A DNA stretch of 64,000 nucleotides from Hymenolepis diminuta (lineage: Eukaryota; Platyhelminthes; Cestoda; Cyclophyllidea; Hymenolepididae), in contig CAADRB010000006.1 in NCBI GenBank assembly GCA_900708905.1, positions 4,422,316-4,486,315 of the forward strand, given 5' to 3'. Numbering within the stretch: position 1 is the stretch's first letter; every line of letters starts with the position of its first letter. Of the stretch, positions 1-12,500 are shown piece by piece. Below the pieces are notes generated by a model. It made no database searches. It was not told the DNA's origin and saw only the letters and a program-made list of their open reading frames with translations. A program made the position numbers and the translations under genes.

Positions 1-288
1 AATATTTTGCAATGACATGCTATTAATTTGCGAGATAGCACTCATGTGGATAATCATAGAATAGAAGTTCTAAATTCTAAATACGTTAATGTGTCTAGAA
101 AATAGATAATTAGTCAGCTGATCCTCCTGATTGAGCTGTAACTTAAAAATAAATAGAGGTTAAATTGAATTTATACTTTGATTTCGTAAGATCGTTACCT
201 ATGTATAAGAACCCCTATCATGCATGAGTCAAATGAATGATTAAATCAGTTTTTGAAATGTGTCTAACTCAAGAGATATTTTTTTCAG
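1..288 (+). other. Intron (3' part) upstream of the first visible exon
   Basis: AT-rich sequence without coding appearance. It ends in a T-rich tract and AG at 287-288. The first exon begins in phase 1, so at least one upstream exon lies outside the window. Confidence 0.8.
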
Positions 289-576
289 GTCCACCGAAAT
301 TCCTCTTCACAAGTGAGGAAGGCGTGCAAAGTGTGTCTCTTGGGGCTAGCGTCGCCCTCTTCTGTGTTGCTGACGGTGAACCTAAGCCAGTGATTCAATG
401 GACTAAAGACGGCCTCCCAATCACTAACGAGATGCAAGGTGGAAGTTTCCAAATCTCCGAGGATGGTGTCCATCTTCGAATTCCATCTACTGAAGAGAAT
501 GATGCTGGACGTTATGCTTGCATTGCCGTCAGTCCATATGGCGAAGTTAGCAAGCAATTTGACATCAAAGTTACAT
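289..576 (+). CDS. hmcn: Hemicentin exon 1 of window: Ig domain 1 (whole)
   Basis: One complete I-set Ig domain on one exon with phase 1 at both ends. It opens GPPKFLF; the B-strand Cys is in VALFC, the core Trp in VIQWTKDG, and the F-strand Cys in AGRYACIAV. The acceptor is tttttcag/gt and the donor at 577 is gtaaat. The open frame runs on into the intron as far as 632, but that stretch is not Ig-like. Confidence 0.93.
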
Positions 577-3500
577 GTAAATGCCATTTCTATAAGCTAT
601 TTAAACTATATACGTACTATGGCCACATATAACTAAGTGAAGGGTAATTTTTGTAAGGCAAGATGATCAGAATTGATGCGAAGACCTAGACCTTTAATTT
701 CAGTTTCACTTGTGCTGCTTATTAATTCTCCGGAGAATATACTGAAAGAGGAAAAATTCTTATCAATATTCTAACCTTACAGACGCTCCCCGTTTGGATG
801 GTGATGGTCAGCGACAATACAGCATTGAACGCACTGTTGGAAGTAGCGTGATCCTCGAATGTCTTGTTATCGGTAACCCAACTCCAGCCATTGAATGGTA
901 CAAGGACGGTGCAAAGCTTGACCCTCTACCGTACCGGTAAGATATTTTGAAGTAAATCCAGTCCAAGTATCCAGGTTGTACGCTGACTTGGTGGCTTATC
1001 AAATTTTAGCTATCGTCTTTTCAATCAGAAGCGTGAGTTGGAAATCTTATCCATTCAACCAGTTGATGCTGGACGCTATAGGTGTGTTGCATCAAATGAA
1101 GCCGGTTCTTTGGAAGTGAGCGTTGATTTAACTGTTGGAGGTAAGACTGTTCCTGGAGTTTTTCGGATATATTTATTTCTGAACTTTTTCGGATGCTTAT
1201 GTTCTGACATCCTAAAGCTCCACCAAGGATTGACAGAGGTCGTCTACGCAGTGAGTACGTTGTGAAGGAAGGAGATGAGTTGGTACTGCCTTGTCCAGCA
1301 ACTGGTTCCCCTGAGCCACGTCTTGCATTCACTCGAAGTGAAATCGATCCGATAACGGATAAAATCTTTGAGAGATCACTTGGTGAATATAGCTCGTCAT
1401 CCGATGATCTTCCTCTTATTACCGAAAAAGATTCAATTTATAGACGAACTGTCGTTTCTCAGGTAACTGTCTACGTCTACTTAGATTGAATATTTTATAA
1501 GCAATAATCTCAATAACTATATTCGCTTGTTATAACAGGAACGTCAGGCTATGACCATCTTCAGAGTTCAAAAGAGTGACACGGGTACATACCAATGCAA
1601 CGCTAGCAATGTTATTGGTTGGGATACTATGAAGTATACTGTTCGCGTGAGAGGTAAATATTACTTATATTACTAATATCACGAACAGAAATGTGTCTTT
1701 ATCGTCTATTTTACCCTCATTTAGTGCCTCCTACTTTCGATACCTCAAATATGCAACCAGAAGTTCAGTGGTTTGTCAACCAAACACGTTTCCTTGACTG
1801 TCCACTCTACGGTTTTGCTGATCCGCCAGCTAAGGTGACTTGGGAACGCCATGGTGTACCAGTGGTAAGTGGACCTGATGTCCAAATTTCTCCCGATGGC
1901 TCTCGACTCACGGTACCTCGAGTTAGTCTTTCTGATGGTGGTGAATATCGTTGTGTCGCTTCGAATGAAGTTGGGCGCACCGCACAGACTTTCCGTGTTC
2001 TCGTATTTGGTAAATCTTCAATTAATCTACCCTATCAAGCCTCTGTAAAGCACACACTCTTATATCAAAATGGATTTATTTTAGTACGTCCTCGATTTTT
2101 GGACCCAATTCGCAAGATCAATATTGAAGCTATTCAAAATCAGACGGTGCATATGTCTTGTGAGGCTACTGGTGACCCCGCACCACGCGTTACTTGGTTC
2201 AAAAGAGATGTTGAACTCTTCCCGCCAGGATCATTCTCTACTTCGGGTACTGGTTCACTTCACGATTCAACAAAGAATGTGATGCCACTGCAAGGAGATC
2301 AGATCTTGCAGATCACCAATGTGCAAAAGAGTGATGCAGGAGATTACACTTGTATGGCATCAAACGGTGGAGAAGCGATTGAGAAGAAGTTCAATCTCAC
2401 TGTCATCAGTAGGTTCACGATGATACTAATTTTATCAGAGAAATTTTAAAGCATGCTCCTAAATATGTTTATTTCGTTAAGTGCCTCCATCACTACTGAA
2501 ACCTAAAGGATCTCCAGAGGCTCATTCAACACGTGAATATGTCCCAGTGACTTTCCACTGTCTTGTTCGTGACTATAACAGTACTCAACCAGAAATAATG
2601 TGGACGAAGGATGGATCACCAATTCTCATGTCTGAAGATGGTGACTACTTCGTGGTACAAGATGGTGGACAAATGCTCACGGTTGTACGACCAACCTCCA
2701 GTGAAACTGGAGTTTATAGATGTGAAGCTAAGAACAAGGCTGGTACTGATAGCCATCAGTTCAAACTTACAGTAACAGGTGAGCCTAATTTTCATAAAAG
2801 AATCCTTGTTTTTGGAATGCAGTAATAACATTAAGGTTTCGCGGCAATGTGAGGTTGTCAATGTCACGTAGGTTACCAACAAATGAACATATTTTTGCAA
2901 TGAGACTCATGGGGACAAATTTAGTGGGACAGCTGGGATGTGAAGTCTAGTCACCAGAAAGAATGTTAATAAATGGCTGGAGTGGAATCAATGCATTGCA
3001 TAGGCAATTATGCGCTATCTGAATAGTCATGAGTGTTATCTGGACTTGTTATAGTTTCGATGGTGTAGGTAAAGTCGAGAGTAGGGTAAAAAATATAGAA
3101 GAGTGCTGTAGGTTAGGATTCTAGGACCTGCAAAATCAAGTCAACTCTTTAGGCTGATCTACACCACACAATAAGATGGAGAATAAGATTATGGGACGAT
3201 GGGAAAATAGAGCAGGATTCAGTATGTCAAGTCTTTAAAATGATCCGGTTATATGGCACTTGGGCGAAGAGAAACAATTTGAGAGATTTAAGGATACTAT
3301 CTATATTGAGCGCTGTGCATGCGGGGGGAGATGCTAAACGTACACAATGGCTTTATAATGACAATATCTAGATTCAAGCTAAGGGTTCAATTGAGTGCCG
3401 ATTCAAATTAATGCCCCTATAAGGAATTGACACCTTTTGCTACAACTCAGAACTAGGGGTAAGGCTGTTGTTGGGAGCAGCTATTGACTAAACTAAGCTT

Positions 3501-6500
3501 CTAGCCATTGAAGAAGACCGTTATATTTTGTACAAAGTTTACTTCATATTTGTATGATGACAAAAGTAGGTGTACTTTTTAAGAGTGAGAATGTAGGATG
3601 TAGGATGTCAAATGTAGGATGGCTGAGTTCCAGAGGGAAAAGTATACTTTCACGAGGTCAGTGAAAACTCATTCGTACCTGTTTGGAGAGTACGATGTAA
3701 AGTATAGAAAGAAAAAACGGTCCGTTGCATCCTCAAATTCGCAAACTTGTGTTTTGCAGCTCCTTATCAGAGTTTGAAGATGTTTTCTTTAACTGTGAAA
3801 AAGATAAATTTATCTTAAGAATTAACGATAAATTATGGGAAATGAAAGACTTAGAGAGACATAATCTGTCACCGATAGGCGTGTAAATTGAACTTATGAG
3901 AAAGTTACATTTTGCTGATGCAAGAACTCTAAAGCTCGCTAGCCTTTAAAAATTGAGTTTGATAACCCAAATATGAGCATTAAATATGCAATCTTCCATT
4001 TGTTGTCAATTTTAGCTGCTCCGCGCTTCCCACCTGACTTTGTTCGTTACCGTGAGAAGTTAACTCAACAAATTGGAACACAGGTGCGTCTAACTTGTCC
4101 AGTGATAGGTTCGCCACCCCCAATAGTGACTTGGTACTACAACGGCTCACCATTACTGCCCTACACCGTACCCTCCCACTACAACTTCGATATGGATAGT
4201 CGAGTGCTGCAGTTCATTGCAGGTCAAAAGGACTCCGGCGAATACCGATGTATTGCTCACAACGGGGTTGGCAATGTATCGAAGACGTATGAACTGGAGA
4301 TTATAAGTAAGAAATATTTCTTTATTTAATTAGAATCGATAAATCTTGAGAATTTTCATCCCACCGTTGACATCTAGTGCCCCCGCTTGTTCGACTTGAT
4401 CGAGCTGAGATGCGTGAAAGGGAAGGATCAACGTTCACCATCCAGTGCATTGCTGAAGGCTATCCACCACCTCAGATTGAATGGACGCGTAGCACTGGAG
4501 GTCTTTTCAGAATCGGTACTAATGTTGATCTCGCGTAAGTTTTCATTACTTCATTTCCATATAGCATTCAATGCCGTGGTCTTGGTTTTAATCAAATATG
4601 CGGTTCTTATGTCCTTGTAGTACTGGAATTTTGACTATCACCGACGCTCGAAAAGAGGATACGGGAGTGTATACTTGTACGGCTACGAACAAGATTAGCA
4701 GTGATTCAAAGACTGTTGACATTCAAATCATAGGTAATGTTAACTTGCATCATATTTACTAGTGTATGAATTAATAAATAGTGAAAGCATGTTCCCGTAG
4801 TGGTTGAAATTCCCGTTCAGTTACCACTAATTGCATACGATTTTGCATGAATTCGGATGTTATAATGATCTAACTCAAAGAGAGAAAGAAGTTGTGACCC
4901 TAGAGGTAAGGACACATATTTCAAACAGTTGGGTGAAGGCTAGCTGCCATACAATATTCAAGTTTAAATCTATCAAAATGACACTTTGACGGATTATGGA
5001 AAAGCTTGGCTAGTTTAAGTGAATAATTCCGCATTCTGATCTGCTATAAAAAAGTGAATATCTGGAAAGTCCTATTATGTATGTCTACAGGATAATTTCA
5101 AACAACTATAAGATAGCTGATTTTTCACAATGAATGATATAACTTTCCATTGACATGGACCCCTTAGAACGTCCCGTTATCCAAACTACGACTGCCCCTA
5201 TCATCGTTAACGAGGGTGATCAAGTTGTTCTACCTTGTACCGTAACTGGAACTCCACCAATTCAAATCCAATGGCGTCTACCTTCTGGACAACAGATTAC
5301 ACAAGATGAAATACTTGGATTCCAAGTTCTTCAACAGCAGGGTCTCTTAATTGAACGAGCAACAAGATCTCATGCTGGTCTCTACAGATGCTCAGCAAGT
5401 AACGAAGCCGGAAGTCAGAATGCCGTTATCAATCTTGAAGTCTTGGGTAAGTTGAGCCGACTGCATCACAAACTAAGACCTCTGTGGCTTACAGTTCAAA
5501 TTTTACGTATTTTCATTTAAGTTCCTCCCAAATTGGTCCGACCTGCAAGCACCGAGGCCTCTGGTAGAATGAACTCTGTCCTTCAATTGAATTGTGAAGT
5601 TGAAGAAGGCGTTCCTAAACCAATTGTCATTTGGGAACGTAATGGAGTCTCATTCAGTCGTACGAAGAGCTTTTACACAACCACCGATTCTGGCCTCTTC
5701 ATTTTCAATGCATTAAAGTAAGTTAGTTAGAGATTTTGAAAATGTATTCAGATGATTCAATTTTGAAAAGAGAATTTTGGAGATAGTCATTTGGTCAGAC
5801 AATTTTTCAGGACCGAATTCACCTGAGACCTCATAGCGAATATTTAAATAATGATAATGAGACAAAAAGGGATGAGATTCTGTTTAATTAAGGAAAAGTG
5901 AGTGAGGAGGAGTCTCGAAAATGAAATCATATATGTCGTCGCTCAAAAACTTTTTAAATCCAATCCATCTAAGTTGGGTATTTCTAAATCTGCTCACAAA
6001 GAATTGGTTAAGGTAGCTCCGATCAGGTGCTTGGTGAGAAAGAAAACGAATTTAGGATGATGAACTCTACTAGCGAATCTATTCTTCTCACTACTGAACA
6101 TCAACCACAATTGTAACCTTTGCATAGAAGAGGAAATATCCGTGTGGACTCTCAAAGCCGGATTCCATGCAAATGAAAACGAGATGTAAAGATGTCTAAT
6201 AAATTGATGGTGCAAAAGACTGAAAACTGGATATGAATTCATATAATTGGAATTTTTCTTATGAAATAAACGATAGGATGAGGCGAGACTGGTAAAACTT
6301 TAAATTTAAAAAAGCAACTGACCTGACGAATCTGGAGCTGAGATGAAGTACGAGTACTTCTGATTCCCTGATCCAAACTTCTACAGCCTCTTTTCATTCT
6401 TAAAACTGGATGCTTGGATTTTTCACCATCATTTAAGGTATTTTTCTTTGTCCATAGGAAATAGATAAATGTCAATTCCTTCAATGAGAGTCTCCACTAA

Positions 6501-9500
6501 ATCAGATCAAGTATATGATGAAGGAGAAATGGGTTATAGGCATAAGTATCTAGGAGAAAAAGTCATACACTCAATTAGGGTGAATATAATTAAGCCATAA
6601 CGCAGTTAGTTATGTGAGAACACAGTTAGATTTTTACTTTACATTATTTTTTCAATTGCACGATTCCTTATAGGCCGCAAGACGAAGGTGAATGGGTCTG
6701 TGTGGCACGAAATCCTGCTGGAGAAGATAGACTTGCATTCAATATCTTGGTTAGCAGTAAGTATTCTTTAGCTTGAGTAGCCTACCAGTTGAACCCATTA
6801 TTAGTAGACGTTTAGCGTTCTTTAACTGTCCGTTCCAGCTCCACCAAAAATTGTGATGCCGATATCAAGTGTTGGTTATGAGGGCCAGTCGGTAACTCTT
6901 GAATGTCAAATTGATGGTAAACCAATGCCAGAAGTGACTTGGGAGTTCAAGAATGAACTAGTCACTATTGCTCTTGGTTCAAGAGCTCGACTCGACACTC
7001 CCACTCGTCTCACTATACATAATCTTCAGGTAAGGCTTTTGTTAAGCAGTTCTTATTTTAATCGTATTTGAGAAATTGATTGTTTATTTGCACTCTCTGA
7101 TTATAGCCCGAAGATGCTGGAAATTATTTCTGTATTGCAAATGTCCCTGGACAAGAGCGGGTTATGGACTCGACTTATCTGACCGTTTTCAGTAAGCATC
7201 TTAGAAGACGAATTTATTTGCTTTTGATAAAGTTCAATATTGACTTCTTTTGGCTATTTTTAGCTGTTCCGACCTTCGTCAGCACACCAAATCGCTCAAT
7301 GGAAGCTTATGAAGACAGATGGATTCAATTCCGCTGTACTGCAGATGGCCATCCAAAGCCAGAAATCAAATGGACTTTCAAGGGCAATATGATTGGCAGT
7401 AGGTTTAGTTTACGTATGCCAGTTGTCTTCCCTATAACGGTCTGATATATTGAAGTTGATGCTTACTTTAAAGGTAACCCAAGCCACAACGGTATTGGAT
7501 CGTTGATCATCGGTCCACTCAGAGAATCTCATTCGGGACAGTATGCCTGTATTGCTACAAACGATGCTGGTAAACGGGAGCACTCCTTCCACTTCACAGT
7601 TAAAAGTAAGCATCCCTCACGCTATTATCTAATTTAATTTAATCTAATGTATAATTTTTCACACAGCCCGCCCCAAGGTTCACATGTATCAGTCAGATGA
7701 AGCTGTCAAAAGCAATGATATGGCCAGAATCTATTGTAACGTGAGTGGAGATGCTGATTCAATCGTCTGGTTGAAAGATGGCATTCCTATTGAAAGTGAT
7801 CGACGAGTCAATATTGAAAATGGTGGCACAAGTTTGGTCATTAGTATGGCACGGGTAAGAGATAATTAAAGTACAGCATAATATTTCTTTTTACTGTTTA
7901 GTCAACTGATAATGGTGTTTATCAATGCATTGCTGCCAATATGGTTGGTGAAGATCTTGGAGAACTACGATTTGTGGTGGAGAGTGAGTTTAAAAGCTAA
8001 AGTCTACTTTTATACTTGCAAGTAGGAGAACTTTATGTTGTTAATTTTATTTTCCAGGCAAGCCACAGCTGGTCAAGATGCCTTCAAACATCTCTGCCTC
8101 ACTGGGAGAAATTGTTACCATGGAATGCCAAGCCGAAGGTCATCCAACACCGATAATTTCATGGTATCATGATAATGCTTCTGTGAGAATGAGCGCTACG
8201 CATTCGATCATTCACAATGGTTCGCTCAGGTGAGATTATCATCTAAACCTTTCTAAATAGATCTAAAGATCAGAAGCATGTTCTGAGACATATTTACTCC
8301 AATTGTAAACGAGAAATAGGTTTAAGAATATATTAGAAACCGATATAATCAAATGACGTGGGATATGGCACCCCAAACAATCCTCTGTAGAAGAATTTCT
8401 CGTTTAGAAAGATTCTGGGATAACTTTCTTTTTTTAATAATAAAGGTAACGGTAGATAAATTACTAATCATTACCATTGGTTGAAAAAATCAATAAGCTC
8501 CAACATAAATTGTTTTGTGACCTACATATGTATATCCAGTAAATTTGTTTCTAAGGTTAATTTAGGGTAGATAAAATCCATTTACACTAATTGCCTTAAG
8601 TCAGCCATGTACTTTTTAATTTAGTGAGTTCTTTAATTTGTTTGAGCAAGTATTTAGTTGCAAGCTTTTAAAGACCCTTTTCACAAGCCAGAAGTAAATC
8701 GTTTTAATGAAATGCATGAAATTGGAGAAGAATAAGAAATAAGTGTTTTGGTTAAGTTTCAGTGAAAATAATGTAACGAGGATATTATCTGCTAGGTTTT
8801 CAGTTGTAAAGTACTGCTATTTACTGTAGATGCTTCCTCGAAACTTGCAATAAACGATTGAAATACCCTAATGAGCCAAGTTCAGAGTAGCTCCAAAGCC
8901 TTTTTTCCTGTAAAAGCAAAATAGCTTCCTTACAAATATCATTGAAATATAAATTAACATTCAACACTGATCAATTTGCCAATCAATCACAATTAATACG
9001 ATACCTGAATTATCTTTTCTTTTGTCATTATATTTCGTCCGGATTTTGGCTGCTATTTTTTAATCTGAGATGAATAAACGAACTTTACCACGCAGTCAGC
9101 ATAAAGACAAGCATACCAAGATTTAAAATTTTATTTCTTGACCTTAAATTTAATGTATGTATGTATTTTAGAATTGTTGGAGTAAGCGAAAAGGACGAGG
9201 GCATCTACCATTGTGTTGCATCTTCCTATCAGGGAGAGGTGATCTCTGATGCGGCTTCAATTCAGGTTCATATTCCTGGTGGATGGTCTGAATGGATGCC
9301 CTGGGAACCATGCAGCGTCTCATGTGGTCGTGGAATTCAAATTCGGTAAGTGTTTGACAATTTAATATGTGGCAATTGAGAAGCTAAATCAGCCCTGCCG
9401 GGGAACATTGCAAATATATTAACAAGGCCATCTTAGTGGAGAATTTATATGTAAAATTGAACATTATGTTCATATCATTATTAGTTTTTGGGAAATTGGG

Positions 9501-12500
9501 AGAAAGCGCAATTATTTATTCCTATCTCCAGACACCAGTCGTGTTTATGCTAAGAAATACACATAAAACTTCCAAAGACAACCAAGGAAACTCTAGAGCG
9601 AAGATATTTTGGAGTCACTCTTACGGGAAACTCGGAATTTGTTACCTTTCTGTTGATCAGAATTGATCAGGTGGTTGGCAGTCCAATTAACTGAATGTGC
9701 ATCGATGAGTATAGATCTTATAATTTCTGGTTTAACAGACGTGCATGTTGATCACTGCGTCACAAAAACAGGTCTCTATCACTTTGCGTCGACAATTGAC
9801 AGTCGGTATTCTTGTTACCTATCAGTCGAATTTATAACAATTTTACAAACAATTCTACTAGTTTATTCAATCAAACACATATGATAGTAATAAATCGCAT
9901 TTTTGCATTATCATACTTCCTATTTCATAAAATACAACCACACACGAATGCTTTGATTTAAAGATACCCAAGAAGTACTATCATTTACTCTGAACACAAA
10001 ATAGTAATCTTCAGCCTATGTTCAAACGGATTTCCTCTTCTCTTATGAATCATTTTTATGTTACTTGTGTAAATATTTAAAATATTTAGTGTTGTTGCAA
10101 TTATCTAGAACACAGATAAAAATAAGAAAGATAAATAATCTTATTTAAGAAAATTAAGCTATTACAAATTTAGATATTCTTTTCTAAGCGAAAATTATGG
10201 TTGAATTTGATTCTCTTTAATTGTACCAGATACGTTCTCCGTCCAAAAAGCAGCATGATTTTTAATTAATACTAGCCTTACAAAATTAGTGGTTATTTTT
10301 ATGCACTCATTTCTTTTAAATATTAATTTATTCCTAAAATCTTTACTTATCCAGATTTGGGCGAGATTGATGTGATAGAGTGTGATTGTTTGTTTGTGAG
10401 TCCATTTCCTTTCCCTCTCACATTTGTATGAGAATTCTAAACATTAATTATTCAAAGGGTGAAATATAGGGAGGGAAGGAGGAGGTGAGGACAAATTAAG
10501 TGTGTCTACCCTCTCAATTTCTCCATTGAGATAAAACTCTGTCAATAAACATTTATTCATTTTCTATACTATTAATTTGATCAGACTATTTTTAGCTAAA
10601 CCTCGAGATGAACAAGAGAGGTCGGGGTTGGGAGGGAGTTAGTGGTGTAGTTTGGCCTGGAATGTTAATGAATATCCAGATTATGTTAATTGGTACGCGC
10701 ATGCAACAACACAATTCTTATCTCACAACCCTCTCTCTTTCGCTCTGCATTATGAATTAGTTATGTCTTGAGTTTGCGTAAAAACTTAGCTCCAGCTCCA
10801 CTTGTGTAATAAATCCTATCAGTCACTGCTTTAGAACGAACCTGAATTGATTTAACCTCGTAGATCTGCTTAATCTTGCTGTGACAGCCTAACATGTTTG
10901 CTGTTTGGAAAAAGACAGAGAAGGGAGATGACAGACATGTAAATCCAGAATTGATGTTAAAATGTCCGCAATTAATGTACAAGGTCGAAGACCCCATGGT
11001 TTGATTCTGGATAAACAAATGACCTATCACAAGTCATTTGTAAGCACCGAGGAATTGGAATTAGGCTTATCCAGCAACTTCGTGCCAGTATGCAAAGCGT
11101 GGACTTATGGGAAGCTAGCCTACCGAGTTATACTCGTCTTCAGGTCCCTACTAACTATCATTTGGCAACCATATTGGCAAGATGATCGCTTCCCATCATA
11201 TTTGTATTCCTTGAGGTTTTTGATAAATCGGTCTATCTATTCCATGAGATCTCCTTTAGTAAGGATCATCGCCATTCTCAATTATGTGAGAGTGCTCAGA
11301 CATCTTGACAGTTAGTTTGAACAAAACTACACTCGTTACAATGTTGGATTGACTTTCAACTGTCAATTTTATGATATAGTTTTGCTAAATTAATAAATTA
11401 TTTTGAAGTTGAAACATTTATACAAGTTATAGTTGGCCCAAATCATTAAAGTTTTAGCTTTGCCGATCAATCGGCAAAATTTATTTAAACTTATTATTAA
11501 TATGAGCAGGGATCGATTTTCGGACATTGCTAAATCGAAGACAAAATATTTCAAAGTAGGTGACGGAGTGATCAGCGTACCCGTCTGCCTAGTCAGAGGG
11601 CACGAGATCGATGCCCATAGATGCATATCCAGTGATATTGGTGACCAACCACCTGGGTAAATTCTGGTCAACTGGAGGTGATAGAATGCAAGTTTATCCT
11701 GAATATCTTGCTTTTACTAGATAAAGTGCTGCGAATACTTCATCTAATGGGCTTGAGAAGTTATATGTAGGAATCAAATGTTTGTTAGTTCTCATTAAAA
11801 AGCTAAAATTTGCCAAGAATGTAAGCTTCATACTAATTGATTATATTTTATTAAGTCGTATTCATTTCATACCACAAATGTAATAATCGTCGATCAAACC
11901 ATGCGCTTATTGCGGTTTCTCTTTCTATGATGAGTTGACTACGTGATCTCTGGATTAATTTTACTTTGAGAAAGTTTTCTTCTTAGGAGAGATTAGATGA
12001 GTCTACTTAGCGTGATATTTCAAAGTTGTGAGTAAATTCAGAGTGCATTAGTGATTCAGTAAGGGTTGAACTTATGCACATCCAGTGAGTCGGAGGACCA
12101 ATATTAAAGATCCATAGCGTCCATCTTAACTTCAGAATAAAGAATATTAAGCCTTATCAGTCAGTGGAGACTTCTTTTTGATGCACCGTCTATCGCTAAC
12201 AAATTCCGTATTGCTATTTCTTAATAATTTACCTCTTTTATTACAATTAAAGAATGAATGATTGAACTGTTTTAAAACATTATTTGCGTTAACTATTGCA
12301 GTGCAATAAAACTTCTACGAATTTACAAGATTAAATGACATTTGCACTTGCAAAATGGGAAAAGATTCCAGGAAGCAAAGAACCCGAGGTTAAACTAAAT
12401 GTCAAGAAATTATCTTTATCTGAATTCTCGATGTATTGAGGTGGCCATTTTCTCAAAGGAGGTATGAGGCACTTTTTTCTATTCAAATGTTCCAAAGCTC

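Noticed and set aside
285..587. 100-codon minus-strand open frame opposite exon 1
   Set aside because: Lies exactly opposite an Ig exon with correct splice signals; a shadow frame. The same holds for 1021-1332, 2616-2900, 15045-15279, 22041-22387 and 27772-28098 on the minus strand.
9436..9884. Two adjacent plus-strand open frames after exon 22
   Set aside because: No TSP1 or Ig character; part of the region is repeat family B copy 1.
10962..11315. 117-codon plus-strand frame in the 5.7-kb intron
   Set aside because: No domain, no splice-compatible phase with exons 22 and 23, and TSP1 repeat 1 joins perfectly without it.
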